From Micromonospora saelicesensis (lineage in GTDB: Bacteria > Actinomycetota > Actinomycetes > Mycobacteriales > Micromonosporaceae), in assembly GCF_900091575.1 (NCBI RefSeq), contig NZ_FMCR01000002.1:1-64000 (forward strand): DNA of 64,000 nt. The letters are read 5' to 3'. The stretch's first letter is position 1; each line of letters opens with the position of its first letter. A model generated the notes under the pieces. It saw only the letters and a program-made list of their open reading frames with translations. It was not told the DNA's origin and searched no databases. Both the position numbers and the translations under genes were made by a program. Below, piece by piece: positions 33,302 to 42,554 of this stretch.

Positions 33302-34171
33302 TCAGACCATCGCCAGGGTGCGGGGGATCTCGTCGAGCAACTCCCGAGCCAGAAAGCCGATCCGGCCGTAGCGGGGGATCAGCCGCTGCCCGCTCACCGA
33401 GTGCGCGAACGAGCCCCAGCAGGCCGCCTGCGCGGGGTCGGCACCCCGCGACAGCAGGCCCGCCAGCAACCCGGCGAGCACGTCCCCGCTGCCGGAGGTG
33501 CCCAACCCGGCGTCGCCGCTCTCCTCCCGCCAGCCCCGACCGTCCGGGGCGGCCACGTGCCCGTACAGCGACACGACCGCCTCGTACCGCGCGGCCAACT
33601 CGGCCGCCTCAGCGTCCAGGTCGTCACCCGGCTCCCGTCCGAGCAGGTGCCCGGCCTCGGTGACGTTGGGGGTGAGCACCACGGGCCGACCCGAGCCGAC
33701 CAGCAGGTCCGGTGCGTGGCTGAGCGCACCGAGGGCGTACGCGTCGAGCACCAGCGACGTGTCCGGACGGGCCGCCTCCAGAACCAGGCTCAGCAGGCGG
33801 TTGGTCTCGTCGATCGCCTTCAGACCGGGGCCGACCGCCACCACGTCGGCCTGCGCGACCAGGTCGCCGAGCTGGCCGTCCCGGTCGGCGGCCACCGCGC
33901 CGTCGGTGGTCTCCGGCAGACCGATCACCAGCGCCTCGGGCACCTGGATGCTCAGCGCGGCGGCGGTGGACTCGGCGGCGGCGAGCTGGAGCACCCCGGC
34001 ACCGGCGCGCAACGCGGCCACCCCGGCGAGCAGCACCGCGCCCGGCGTGAAGCGGGAACCGCCGACCACCAGCACCGTTCCCCGGCTCTCCTTTCCACCG
34101 ACCGGCACCGGCAGCGCCCAGTCCCGCAGCAACGCCGGGGTGATCACCTTCACCTCAGACCGGCTCGGCAT
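33302..34171 (-). CDS. nnrD: ADP/ATP-dependent NAD(P)HX dehydratase
   Basis: A 289-residue ribokinase-fold dehydratase. The signature VLVVGGSRFTPGAVLLAG, AVGPGL, VLDAYALGAL, LTPNVTEAGHLLG and TSGSGDVLAGLLAGL (with the catalytic Asp) are all visible. It repairs hydrated NAD(P)H in an ADP- or ATP-dependent way. The epimerase half found fused in E. coli is missing, so the protein is the stand-alone form. Its start overlaps the phosphoglycerate-mutase-like gene by 17 bases, so they are co-transcribed. Confidence 0.88.
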   Translation of the reverse strand: MPSRSEVKVITPALLRDWALPVPVGGKESRGTVLVVGGSRFTPGAVLLAGVAALRAGAGVLQLAAAESTAAALSIQVPEALVIGLPETTDGAVAADRDGQLGDLVAQADVVAVGPGLKAIDETNRLLSLVLEAARPDTSLVLDAYALGALSHAPDLLVGSGRPVVLTPNVTEAGHLLGREPGDDLDAEAAELAARYEAVVSLYGHVAAPDGRGWREESGDAGLGTSGSGDVLAGLLAGLLSRGADPAQAACWGSFAHSVSGQRLIPRYGRIGFLARELLDEIPRTLAMV

Positions 34172-34886
34172 GGATCTCGTCCTCCCTGGTCGGCTGGGCG
34201 CCCTGCTGACGCAGGTGCGCGACGTCGTTGAAGGCGGTGAGGGCCAGGCGGTCGTCGCCGTCCGCCGACCACTCGGTGATCGAACAGTTGGCGATGACGT
34301 CCTGCCGGGTGAGCGCCATCAGCTCGTCCTCGGTCAATCCCTCCACCAGATAGCGAAGCAGGAAGACCAGCGCGTCGTGGCCGAAGAGCAGCACCCGGCA
34401 ACCCTCGTGGTCGCGGCGCAGGTCGCCCAGCAGCGTCCGCAGCCGCAACGCCACGTCCGTCCAGGACTCCCCACCCGGCGGCCGGTAGTAGAACTTGCCC
34501 AACCGCTCCCGGCGGTCGGCCTCGTCCGGGTAGCGCTGGCGCACCCCGTGCCCGGTCAGCCCGTCGAGGATGCCCAGCTCCCGGTCGCGCAGCCGCTCGT
34601 CGCGGTGGACGGGGATGTCGGTGCCGGCCAGCGCCAGCCGCGAGGTCTGCACCGCGCGCAGGTACGGCGAGACCACCGCCACGTCGGGGCGCCTCGCGTC
34701 CGGCAGCTCGGCCAGCCAACGGCCGGTCGCCCGAGCCTGCTCCTCTCCGGTCGCGGAGAGTGGCACGTCGGCGTCGCGGTGGGTGAGGTCGATCAGCTCC
34801 GCGCCCGACGCCTCGGCGTGCGTCGCCGCGACGTTCGCGGTGCTCTCGCCGTGTCGGACGATCCAGAGGGTTGCCAGTTCCGCCAT
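34155..34886 (-). CDS. Histidine phosphatase superfamily protein
   Basis: A 243-residue phosphoglycerate-mutase-like protein. The phosphohistidine motif is RHGESTAN near residue 11, with the Arg in SPYLRAVQTS, the RDRELG loop and the second His in LFGHDALVF. It is a phosphatase, probably acting on a small phosphorylated metabolite. The gene starts the two-gene unit with nnrD. Confidence 0.88.
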   Translation of the reverse strand: MAELATLWIVRHGESTANVAATHAEASGAELIDLTHRDADVPLSATGEEQARATGRWLAELPDARRPDVAVVSPYLRAVQTSRLALAGTDIPVHRDERLRDRELGILDGLTGHGVRQRYPDEADRRERLGKFYYRPPGGESWTDVALRLRTLLGDLRRDHEGCRVLLFGHDALVFLLRYLVEGLTEDELMALTRQDVIANCSITEWSADGDDRLALTAFNDVAHLRQQGAQPTREDEIHAEPV

Positions 34887-35066
34887 GCGGCCCCCCTACC
34901 CGGGCACCGCCGACGGTAACCGTGTCCGGTCGGCGTCGCGCCACCCCCACCGTAGAAGGGATTGACATAACTAAATCGCCAGCCACAGTTGTCGGCTTCG
35001 GGGCAGCGCCACGACGGTTCGATGCGGAACAATGTGGGCAGGGCGACTGGTGGGGATGTGTCGACG

Positions 35067-35393
35067 ATGACTATCGTGCGAGGTCTGCGGGAAGCCCTTC
35101 TGTTGTTCGTGATCGCCGGGGTGCTGGTCGCGGTCGCGGCAGGGATCTGGGTGGCGGTCGCCGGCGGCGAGTACACCACCCGGCTGGGCATCGCGTTGAT
35201 AGTGGTAGGCGGGCTCCTCGGTGTGACGGGTGACCTGACGATGAGTCGGATCGGCATGCTCGGCCCGCGCGCCATCTTCGGCGCCGCAGGGGAGCGCGAG
35301 ACTGCCGGCGGCGGGCGGGTGCTCACCGGGGTCGGCATCTTCCTCTTCGTCGGGCTGCCACTGATCGTGGTCGGCGTGCTGCTGATCGACTGA
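35067..35393 (+). CDS. Small membrane protein of unknown function
   Basis: A 108-residue protein with hydrophobic segments near residues 12-30, 38-56 and 85-105 and no recognised domain. The ATG at 35067 is chosen because a GTGGGGATG purine stretch precedes it, but GTG 35058 and ATG 35022 are also in frame. It lies alone between the leftward phosphatase/nnrD pair and the ligase-polymerase gene. Confidence 0.62.
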   Translation: MTIVRGLREALLLFVIAGVLVAVAAGIWVAVAGGEYTTRLGIALIVVGGLLGVTGDLTMSRIGMLGPRAIFGAAGERETAGGGRVLTGVGIFLFVGLPLIVVGVLLID

Positions 35394-35500
35394 TCGAGCG
35401 CGGCGACCTCACCGTCGACGGGCAGCTCCACCGGCGCCGCGCCGCACCAGTGTCCGCTCGGTGACCGTGGAGCGCGCCTGCGCGTCGTACCCTCGGTGGC

Positions 35501-36472
35501 GTGGCCACGGCGGCGGAGGAGATCCAGGTGGGGGAGCGGCTGGTCCGCGTCTCGAGCCCCGACAAGCCGTACTTTCCCGAGCGTGGGCTGACCAAGCTGG
35601 ACGTGGTCCGCTACTTCCTGGCGGTGGGTGACGGCATCCTGCGCGCGCTGCGGGATCGGCCGACCATGCTGGAACGCTGGCCGCGCGGTGTGTTCGAGGG
35701 CGCGACGATCGCCACCCGGCAGACCAACCGGGGCGACGCGTTCTACCAGAAGCGGCTGCCGGCCGGCGCGCCCGAGTGGGTGCGGACCGCGCACATCACC
35801 TTCCCCAGTGGCCGTACGGCAGACGAGGTCGCGCCGAGCGAGTTGGCAGTGGTCATCTGGGCGGCCAACCTGGGCACCCTGCGGTTCCACCCGTGGCCGG
35901 TCACGGCCGCCGACGTGGAACGCCCCGACCAGCTGCGCATCGACCTGGACCCGATGCCCGGCGTCGGCTTCGAGCAGGTAGTGCCGGTGGCGCACGAGGT
36001 GCGGGCGTTCCTGGCCGAGCTGGGCATGACCGGCTACCCGAAGACCACCGGCGGTCGAGGGCTGCACGTCTACCTGTCGATCGAGCCGCGGTGGAGCTTC
36101 GGTGACTGCCGTCGGGCGGTGCTCGCGCTGGGCCGGGAGATGCAGCGCCGGCTGCCGGACCTGGTCACCACCACCTGGTGGCGCGAGCAACGGGACCGGC
36201 CGGTCTTCGTCGACTACAACCAGATGGCCCGCGACCACACGGTGACCTCGGCGTACTCGATCCGGCCGACGCCGGCCGCGCTGGTCTCCGCGCCGCTGGA
36301 CTGGTCGGAGCTGGACCAGGTCCGACCGGAGGACTTCGACGTGCTCAGCATGCCGGCCCGGTTCGCCGAGCGCGGCGACCCGCACGCCGGCCTGGACGGT
36401 GACCGGCACTCGCTGGAACCACTGCTGGAGCTGGCCGACCGCGACGGGCTGGAGGCCCCGCCGGAGCGCTGA
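35501..36472 (+). CDS. LigD-type DNA polymerase/primase domain protein
   Basis: A 323-residue polymerase (PolDom) of the bacterial end-joining type, starting GTG 35501. The catalytic metal motif DLDP lies near residue 149, the template/nucleotide-binding GGRGLHVYL near residue 187, and the last Asp-containing segment is VFVDYNQM near 238. By family knowledge it adds nucleotides to broken DNA ends with LigD ligase and Ku. No Ku or ligase gene is next to it here. The stand-alone form is common in actinobacteria. Confidence 0.87.
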   Translation: MATAAEEIQVGERLVRVSSPDKPYFPERGLTKLDVVRYFLAVGDGILRALRDRPTMLERWPRGVFEGATIATRQTNRGDAFYQKRLPAGAPEWVRTAHITFPSGRTADEVAPSELAVVIWAANLGTLRFHPWPVTAADVERPDQLRIDLDPMPGVGFEQVVPVAHEVRAFLAELGMTGYPKTTGGRGLHVYLSIEPRWSFGDCRRAVLALGREMQRRLPDLVTTTWWREQRDRPVFVDYNQMARDHTVTSAYSIRPTPAALVSAPLDWSELDQVRPEDFDVLSMPARFAERGDPHAGLDGDRHSLEPLLELADRDGLEAPPER

Positions 36473-36481
36473 GCCCGGCGG

Positions 36482-36988
36482 TCACGCCCAGGGGCTGCCG
36501 AGCCCGTCGAACTCCTCGAAGACCAGCCAGGTGCGGGTGGACAGCACCCCGGGAATGCTCTGCACCCGGCCCAGCACCACGTCGCGCAGCGCGGCGTTGT
36601 CCGGGGCGCGCACCAACGCGAGCACGTCGTGGTCACCGCCGAGCAGCGCGGCATGCTCGATGTAGCGCACCCGGGCCAGCTCGGCCGACACCTCCCGCCA
36701 GGTGTTCTGCTCGATGGTCAGGGCGATGTACGCCGAGGTGCCCAGTCCGGCCGCCTCGGGCGCCACCTGGGCCCGGAACCCGGTGATCACCCCGTCGCGC
36801 AGCAACCGCTCCACCCGCGCGTACGCGTTGGTGCGGGAGATGTGGATCCGTTCGGCGAGGGTGCGCACCGACGTCCGACCGTCGCGGACCAGCTCGTCGA
36901 GGATCCGCCGGTCGACCTCGTCCAGGGCTCGGGCCGATCGTCCCGTTCCCGCGCCCCGGCTCGCTTCGTCGGCGGTCTCCTGGCTCAC
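36482..36988 (-). CDS. bkdR: Lrp/AsnC-family regulator (BkdR)
   Basis: A 168-residue regulator with an N-terminal helix-turn-helix (LDEVDRRILDELVRDGR, then TSVRTLAERIHISRTNAYARV) and a C-terminal RAM-like ligand domain. GTG 36988 is chosen because GGAGG lies eight bases before it. It is divergent from the E1 alpha gene of a branched-chain 2-oxoacid dehydrogenase operon, the classical bkdR arrangement, and probably responds to branched-chain amino acids. The 105-base gap would hold its operator; I did not find a clear palindrome. Confidence 0.88.
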   Translation of the reverse strand: MSQETADEASRGAGTGRSARALDEVDRRILDELVRDGRTSVRTLAERIHISRTNAYARVERLLRDGVITGFRAQVAPEAAGLGTSAYIALTIEQNTWREVSAELARVRYIEHAALLGGDHDVLALVRAPDNAALRDVVLGRVQSIPGVLSTRTWLVFEEFDGLGSPWA

Positions 36989-37093
36989 TGATGGGTCCTC
37001 CGCATGCCAACCGTCCCGCCTTCTGTGTCGATCTTGAGTCAATCATCCACAAGCGGAAGCATAGGCTCACCACACGTCCCAGGAGGTTCCGCC

Positions 37094-38260
37094 GTGACGA
37101 CCACTCCCCAGGCGGTCCGCAGGGCATCCCCGCGCACCCGTCGAACGGTCACCCCGCCCGACCCGGCGCGCTCGTTGCTGCCAGACGCCGAGCCGGTCCG
37201 CCTGCTCGCCGAGAACGGCACGCCGCTGCCCGCCCGCGCCGACTACCCCGAACCACCCGCCGAGGTGCTGCGCGAGCTGTACCGCCGGATGGTGCTCGGC
37301 CGCCGCTTCGACACCCAGGCGACCGCCCTGACCAAGCAGGGCCGGCTCGCCGTCTACCCGTCCTCTCGGGGCCAGGAGGCGTGCCAGGTCGGCGCGGTCC
37401 TCGCGGTCCGCGACACCGACTGGGTCTTCCCCACGTACCGCGAGTCGATGGCGCTGGTTGCCCGAGGCATCGACCCGGTCGAGGTGCTCACCCTGCTGCG
37501 CGGCGACTGGCACTGCGGCTACGACCCGACCGAGGTACACACCGCACCGCAGTGCACGCCCCTCGCCACCCAGTGCGTGCACGCCGCCGGGCTGGCGCAC
37601 GGCGAGGCGTACCAGGGTCGCGACACCGTGGCGCTGGCCTTCATCGGCGACGGCGCCACCAGCGAGGGTGACTTCCACGAGGGGATCAACTTCGCCGCCG
37701 TGTTCAAGGCGCCGGTGGTCTTCTTCGTGCAGAACAACAAGTACGCCATCAGCGTCCCGCTGTCGCGGCAGACCGCCGCGCCGTCGCTGGCCTACAAGGG
37801 CGTCGGCTACGGCGTACCCAGCGAGCAGGTCGACGGCAACGACCCGGTCGCGGTGCTCGCCGTGCTCACCCGCGCGGTCGCCCACGCCCGGGCCGGCAAG
37901 GGACCGTTCCTGGTCGAGGCGCACACCTACCGGATGGAGCCGCACACCAACGCCGACGACGCCACTCGCTACCGCGACGGCGCCGAGGTCGACGCCTGGC
38001 GCGACCGGGACCCGGTCGCCCGGCTGGAGACCTACCTGCGCGCCCGCGGCGTGCTCGACGACGCGGCGGTCGCGGAGATCGCCGAGCAGGCCGAGGCGTA
38101 CGCGGCGGAGCTGCGGACCCGGATGAACGAGCAGCCCACTGTCGACCCGCTGAGCCTCTTCGACCACGTCTACGCCGAGCCCACCCCGCAACTGATCGAA
38201 CAGCGTGAGCAGGTCCGCGCCGAGCTGGCCGCCGCCCACGCCGAGGAGGGTGACGCCTGA
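37094..38260 (+). CDS. bkdA: Branched-chain 2-oxoacid dehydrogenase E1 alpha
   Basis: A 388-residue E1 alpha subunit with the ThDP motif GDGATSEGDFHEGINFA and NNKYAISVPLSRQ. GTG 37094 follows a perfect AGGAGG at eight bases. The protein should decarboxylate the 2-oxoacids of valine, leucine and isoleucine with the beta subunit, feeding branched CoA primers for fatty-acid and polyketide synthesis. It differs from the cluster E1 pair at 14.7-16.7 kb, where no E2 exists. Pyruvate is an alternative substrate, but the divergent BkdR-type gene favours branched-chain acids. Confidence 0.9.
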   Translation: MTTTPQAVRRASPRTRRTVTPPDPARSLLPDAEPVRLLAENGTPLPARADYPEPPAEVLRELYRRMVLGRRFDTQATALTKQGRLAVYPSSRGQEACQVGAVLAVRDTDWVFPTYRESMALVARGIDPVEVLTLLRGDWHCGYDPTEVHTAPQCTPLATQCVHAAGLAHGEAYQGRDTVALAFIGDGATSEGDFHEGINFAAVFKAPVVFFVQNNKYAISVPLSRQTAAPSLAYKGVGYGVPSEQVDGNDPVAVLAVLTRAVAHARAGKGPFLVEAHTYRMEPHTNADDATRYRDGAEVDAWRDRDPVARLETYLRARGVLDDAAVAEIAEQAEAYAAELRTRMNEQPTVDPLSLFDHVYAEPTPQLIEQREQVRAELAAAHAEEGDA

Positions 38261-39261
38261 TGGCCACCACCATGGCGAAGGCGCTCAACACCGCGCTCGC
38301 CGACGCGCTCGCCGCCGACGACCGGGTCGTCGTCTTCGGTGAGGACGTCGGCGCGCTCGGCGGCGTCTTCCGGATCACCGACGGCCTCCAGGCCCGCTTC
38401 GGCGAGAACCGCTGCTTCGACACCCCCCTCGCCGAGGCCGGCATCGTCGGCTTCGCCGTCGGTATGGCCATGTCCGGCCTGCGCCCGGTGGTCGAGATGC
38501 AGTTCGACGCGTTCGCGTACCCGGCCTTCGAGCAGATCGCCTCGCACGTGGCGAAGCTGCGCAACCGCACCCGGGGCGCGCTGAGCGTGCCGATCGTCAT
38601 CCGCGTGCCGTACGCGGGCGGGATCGGCGGGGTCGAGCACCACTGCGACTCGTCCGAGGCGTACTACGCGCACACCCCCGGGCTGAAGGTGGTCACCCCG
38701 GCGACCGTCGACGACGCGTACTCGCTGCTGCGCGAGGCGATCGAGGACCCCGACCCGGTGGTCTTCATGGAGCCCAAGAAGCTCTACTTCGCCAGCGCCG
38801 AGGCGTCTCTGCCGACCCGCAACGAGCCGTTCGGCCGGGCCGTCGTGCGCCGGCCCGGACGCGACGCCACCCTGGTGGCGTACGGGCCGGCGGTGCCGGT
38901 CGCGTTGGAGGCCGCCGAGGCAGCCCGGGAGGAGGGGTGGGACCTTGAGGTCGTCGACGTGCGGACCATCGTGCCGTTCGACGACGAGACCATCACCGCC
39001 TCGGTCCGGCGTACCGGCCGGTGCGTGGTGATCCAGGAGGCGCCCGGCTTCGCGGGCGTCGGCGCGGAGATCGCCGCCCGGGTGCAGGAGCGCTGCTTCC
39101 ACGCGCTGCACGCCCCGGTGCTGCGGGTCGCCGGACTGGACATCCCGTACCCGGCGCCGATGCTGGAGCACACCCACCTGCCCGGCGTGGACCGGGTGCT
39201 CGACGCGGTGGCCCGCCTCCAGTGGGACGACCAGCCGGACGCGCGTTGGGCGGCGGCATGA
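38260..39261 (+). CDS. bkdB: Branched-chain 2-oxoacid dehydrogenase E1 beta
   Basis: A 333-residue beta subunit with VVVFGEDVGALGGVF, FDTPLAEAGIVGFA, QFDAFAYPAFEQI and EHTHLPGVDRV elements of the family. It overlaps the alpha stop by one base (TGATG) and the E2 start by four, so the three are one translation unit. It completes the E1 heterotetramer. Confidence 0.9.
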   Translation: MATTMAKALNTALADALAADDRVVVFGEDVGALGGVFRITDGLQARFGENRCFDTPLAEAGIVGFAVGMAMSGLRPVVEMQFDAFAYPAFEQIASHVAKLRNRTRGALSVPIVIRVPYAGGIGGVEHHCDSSEAYYAHTPGLKVVTPATVDDAYSLLREAIEDPDPVVFMEPKKLYFASAEASLPTRNEPFGRAVVRRPGRDATLVAYGPAVPVALEAAEAAREEGWDLEVVDVRTIVPFDDETITASVRRTGRCVVIQEAPGFAGVGAEIAARVQERCFHALHAPVLRVAGLDIPYPAPMLEHTHLPGVDRVLDAVARLQWDDQPDARWAAA

Positions 39262-40601
39262 CCACCGTCGAACGGACGCAGGTCTTCCTCCTGCCCGACC
39301 TGGGCGAGGGGCTGAGCGAGGCCGAGATCGTCGAGTGGCGGGTCGCCGTGGGTGACGTGGTCACCGTCGACCAGAGCGTGGTCGAGGTGGAGACCGCCAA
39401 GGCCGTCGTCGACGTGCCCTGCCCGTACGCCGGGCGGGTGGTCACCCTGCACGGCGCGGCCGGCGAGGTACGCCCGGTCGGCCAGCCGTTGATCACCATC
39501 GCGCCGCTGGACGGGGGGGACGAGCCCGCCGGGCACGCCACCTACCGCGAGGAGGAGCGCGCCGGCTCGGGCAACGTGCTGATCGGGTACGGCACCGGCC
39601 ACGGCACCGCCACCCGCCGTCGGCGCCGGCCCCGCCTGGCGGTGGCCCCCGAACCGGCCGACGTCGGCCCGATCGGGGTGGCTGCCGGTGCCGCTTCCGG
39701 CGACCCGGCGCCGCCTACCGCCGCCCTGGTCATCTCGCCGATCGTGCGGCGGCTGGCCCGCGAGCACGGCGTCGACCTCGACACGGTGCGAGGCACCGGA
39801 CCCGGGGGCGTGATCCGCCGCGCCGACGTGGAGGCCGCGCTGACCGCGCCCGCCGCCCGGCTCGCCGCCGTGCCGGACCCGCAGGTCGGGTCGGCCCCGG
39901 TCGGGGACGGTGACGTGATCGTCCCGCTGACCGGCGTCCGCAAGGTGATCGCCGACAAGCTCTCCCGCAGCCGGCGGGAGATCCCGGAGGTGACCATCTG
40001 GGTCGACGTGGACGCCACCGGGCTGCTGGAGACCCGCGCCGCGATCAACGCCGCGACGCCCGACGCGCCGGTGAGCATCCTGGCCCTGCTGGCCCGGATC
40101 TGCCTCAGCGGGCTGCGCCGGTTCCCGCAGCTCAACTCCCGGGTCGACACCGAGGCGCAGCGCATCGTCCAGTCCGCCGCGGTGCACCTCGGCATCGCCG
40201 CGCAGACCGACCGGGGGCTCCTGGTGCCGGTGCTGCGCGACGCCCAGCGGCTCACCACCGCCGAGCTGGCCGCCGAACTGGCGGCGACGACCGCCGCCGC
40301 GCGGGCCGGCAGCCTGCCTCCGGCCCGGCTGACCGGTGGCACCTTCACGCTGAACAACTACGGGGTGTTCGGCGTCGACGGCTCCACGCCGATCATCAAC
40401 CACCCCGAGGCGGCCCTGCTCGGGGTGGGGCGGATCGTGGACAAGCCGTGGGTGGTCGACGGGCAGCTCGCCGTCCGCAAGGTGACCCAGCTCAGCCTCA
40501 CCTTCGACCACCGGGTCTGCGACGGCGGGGTGGCCGGCGGCTTCCTGCGGCACGTCGCCGACTGCGTGGAGCGACCGGCGCTGCTCATCGCCGCCGTCTG
40601 A
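39258..40601 (+). CDS. bkdC: Branched-chain 2-oxoacid dehydrogenase E2 (lipoyl acyltransferase)
   Basis: A 447-residue E2 with one N-terminal lipoyl domain (ETAKAVVD with the lipoyl Lys), an Arg-rich linker, a peripheral subunit-binding domain (ISPIVRRLAREHGVDLD), and a catalytic domain ending in the FDHRVCDGGVAG active-site motif. It moves the acyl group from E1 to CoA. No E3 gene is present here, as is usual when one lipoamide dehydrogenase serves all complexes. A GC-rich hairpin follows at 40615. Confidence 0.92.
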   Translation: MTTVERTQVFLLPDLGEGLSEAEIVEWRVAVGDVVTVDQSVVEVETAKAVVDVPCPYAGRVVTLHGAAGEVRPVGQPLITIAPLDGGDEPAGHATYREEERAGSGNVLIGYGTGHGTATRRRRRPRLAVAPEPADVGPIGVAAGAASGDPAPPTAALVISPIVRRLAREHGVDLDTVRGTGPGGVIRRADVEAALTAPAARLAAVPDPQVGSAPVGDGDVIVPLTGVRKVIADKLSRSRREIPEVTIWVDVDATGLLETRAAINAATPDAPVSILALLARICLSGLRRFPQLNSRVDTEAQRIVQSAAVHLGIAAQTDRGLLVPVLRDAQRLTTAELAAELAATTAAARAGSLPPARLTGGTFTLNNYGVFGVDGSTPIINHPEAALLGVGRIVDKPWVVDGQLAVRKVTQLSLTFDHRVCDGGVAGGFLRHVADCVERPALLIAAV

Positions 40602-40614
40602 CGCGTACCCCCTC

Positions 40615-40646
40615 GGCCCCGGCGCTGCCCGTGTGGCGCCGGGGCC
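40615..40646 (+). terminator. Terminator after the bkd operon
   Basis: An 11-bp GC stem (ggccccggcgc) with a 10-base loop follows the E2 stop by 13 bases. Just after it, two imperfect copies of a gggttccccggcggtgtc-type sequence lie in tandem near 40660-40710. Confidence 0.7.
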
Positions 40647-40757
40647 GGCGCACGTCCGGGGTTCCCCGGCGGTGTCATCCGGCCAGGGTTTCCCGGCGGC
40701 GTCACCGGGAAGTCGGCCCCGCCGGAGCGCACCGAACGCGTCGAAGGGAGCCCGCCC

Positions 40758-42443
40758 GTGGCCGTGGCGAACGAGCTGCTACTGAACTCGGTCCGGGTAC
40801 GACGGCCCGCCTCAGCCGGCGCGCCGCTGTACTGCGACGCGCTGGAGTACGGGCTGACCGGTGACGGCGCGACCAACGACCAGCCGGCGTTGGCCGCCCT
40901 CGTGGACCGCCTCGGCGCCGGCTACGCCTCGGACGGACGGGCCCGGGTCATCTACTGCCCGCCGGGCATCTACTCGATCCGGGACGCGGGCACGGTGTGG
41001 CGCAGCGGTGTGTCACTGATCGGGGCCGGCCCGGCGGCGACCCGGTTCATGCTCAGCAACGAGGGCAACCGGGCCGACCCCACCCCGTTGGCGTTCTGGA
41101 CCACAGTGCAGCACGGCGCCGACCGGGACCGGCACATCGCCGACTGCACCTTCTCCGACTTCCAGATCGACGGCTCCGGCGTCGCCATGGCCGAGTACAA
41201 CTACCTGGCCAAGGGCCTCGGCCTCCAGTACGTGGTGCGGGGCGTGTTCCGCAACCTCTACATCCACCACACCGCGGCCACCGGGCTGGGCTGCGACTTC
41301 CTCCAGGACTCCCTGATCGACGGCGTGGTGGTGGTCGGCTGTGGCCGACTGGACAACGGCGAGCAGATGGGCGGCGCCGGAATCGGGATCGGCATCGGCG
41401 GCTGGGGAGCGGTGGAGCGGCTGACCATCGCCAACTGCACCGCCCTGGCCAACGGCACCAACGGGATCTTCCTGGAACTGCAGAAGGACTACTGGGAACC
41501 GCCCCGCGGTTACCGCATCGTCGGCTGCCACAGTCAGGGCAACCGCTTCGGCATCTCCGACTGGGGCGCCGACGGTCTGATCGTCTCGGCCTGCACGATG
41601 ACCGGCAACCTGGAGGCCGGGTTCGACGTGTCGTCGCAGGGCACCTCGTCCGTGGCCGGCCGGGGTGGGCTGCTCACCGACTGCGTCATCGACGGCAACC
41701 TGCGCGACGGGGTCAGCATCGGCAACAGCCCCGGCCCGTACACCGTCCGGGGCAACCGGATCAGCGGCAACGGCCGGCACGGCTACCACTCCCACGACCT
41801 CGGGCGCGGCTACCGGGGCTCGGTGCGGGACGTGGTGATCGAGAGCAACGAGTTCTGGGGCAACGGCCTCGACGCGATCCGCATCGACCACCAGATGACC
41901 GACGCGGTGCTGCTGAACAACCGGATCCGCAACAACGGACGGCAGTACGGCGAGGGCACCGGCGGTACCGGCGACGCCGTCCACTACAGCGAGCGGTGCC
42001 TGGTGGACCGGTCGGCCAACTGGCCGCACGACGGGCACCGGGGCAAGGTCCTACGGGTCGGAAAGGCCGTGGCCACGGTGGCCTCCAACACCGGCGACGA
42101 ACTCACCCTCGCCCCGGTCCGCCCGGACGCGTTCAGCGCGTGGAGCGGGGACGTGCCACCGCCGGGATGCGGGTACGAACTGGCCGCCGCGCCGAAGCTG
42201 CGGGCCGGCATCACCATCGACGCGCCGTTCGACTCGGCCACCATCCGGGGAAATCGGGTCTGGGACAACCACGACAACCCGACCCAGACGCACGGGCTGT
42301 GGATCACCGAGCGGGGCAGTTGCGTTGACTGCCGGGTCGAGGACAACGACCTGGCCGGCAACGCCGACGAGGGGATGCGACTGGACACCCCGCCGGTGGG
42401 CGGACGGTGGCGCGACAACCACGTGGACAGCGACTGGAGCTGA
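40758..42443 (+). CDS. Right-handed beta-helix (pectate-lyase-fold) protein
   Basis: A 561-residue protein of the right-handed parallel beta-helix type. The N-terminal part (YGLTGDGATNDQPAL, then VIYCPPGIYSI) is the usual cap of phage-tailspike and pectate-lyase-like proteins, followed by many repeating turns with N-G-x-x-G-I elements (NGTNGIFL, GNLEAGFD, NLRDGVS, GNGRHGY, NGLDAI). No clear signal peptide is seen, and catalytic residues cannot be assigned. The GTG at 40758 follows AGGGAG. It may bind or cleave polysaccharide. It is alone and ends at a terminator. Confidence 0.78.
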   Translation: MAVANELLLNSVRVRRPASAGAPLYCDALEYGLTGDGATNDQPALAALVDRLGAGYASDGRARVIYCPPGIYSIRDAGTVWRSGVSLIGAGPAATRFMLSNEGNRADPTPLAFWTTVQHGADRDRHIADCTFSDFQIDGSGVAMAEYNYLAKGLGLQYVVRGVFRNLYIHHTAATGLGCDFLQDSLIDGVVVVGCGRLDNGEQMGGAGIGIGIGGWGAVERLTIANCTALANGTNGIFLELQKDYWEPPRGYRIVGCHSQGNRFGISDWGADGLIVSACTMTGNLEAGFDVSSQGTSSVAGRGGLLTDCVIDGNLRDGVSIGNSPGPYTVRGNRISGNGRHGYHSHDLGRGYRGSVRDVVIESNEFWGNGLDAIRIDHQMTDAVLLNNRIRNNGRQYGEGTGGTGDAVHYSERCLVDRSANWPHDGHRGKVLRVGKAVATVASNTGDELTLAPVRPDAFSAWSGDVPPPGCGYELAAAPKLRAGITIDAPFDSATIRGNRVWDNHDNPTQTHGLWITERGSCVDCRVEDNDLAGNADEGMRLDTPPVGGRWRDNHVDSDWS

Positions 42444-42505
42444 CCGGCCGCCGTCTGGACGTCCCGGCGATGGTGCCGGCGAGAACGTGGAGCTGAACGA
42501 CGTGC

Positions 42506-42535
42506 GGCGGCGGCCGGAGTGATCCGGCCGCCGCC
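42506..42535. terminator. Terminator between convergent genes
   Basis: A perfect 13-bp stem (ggcggcggccgga) with a 4-base loop lies between the beta-helix gene and the sugar-dehydrogenase gene and can act in both directions. Confidence 0.75.
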
Positions 42536-42554
42536 ACTGTCGTGGTTGAACTGA

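Noticed and set aside
35501..36472. Full non-homologous end-joining locus
   Set aside because: Only a polymerase-domain protein is present; no Ku or ATP-dependent ligase is adjacent.
36482..37042. Longer start for the BkdR-type regulator at 37042
   Set aside because: The first 18 residues are Arg/Asp-rich without family similarity, and GTG 36988 has GGAGG at the right distance.
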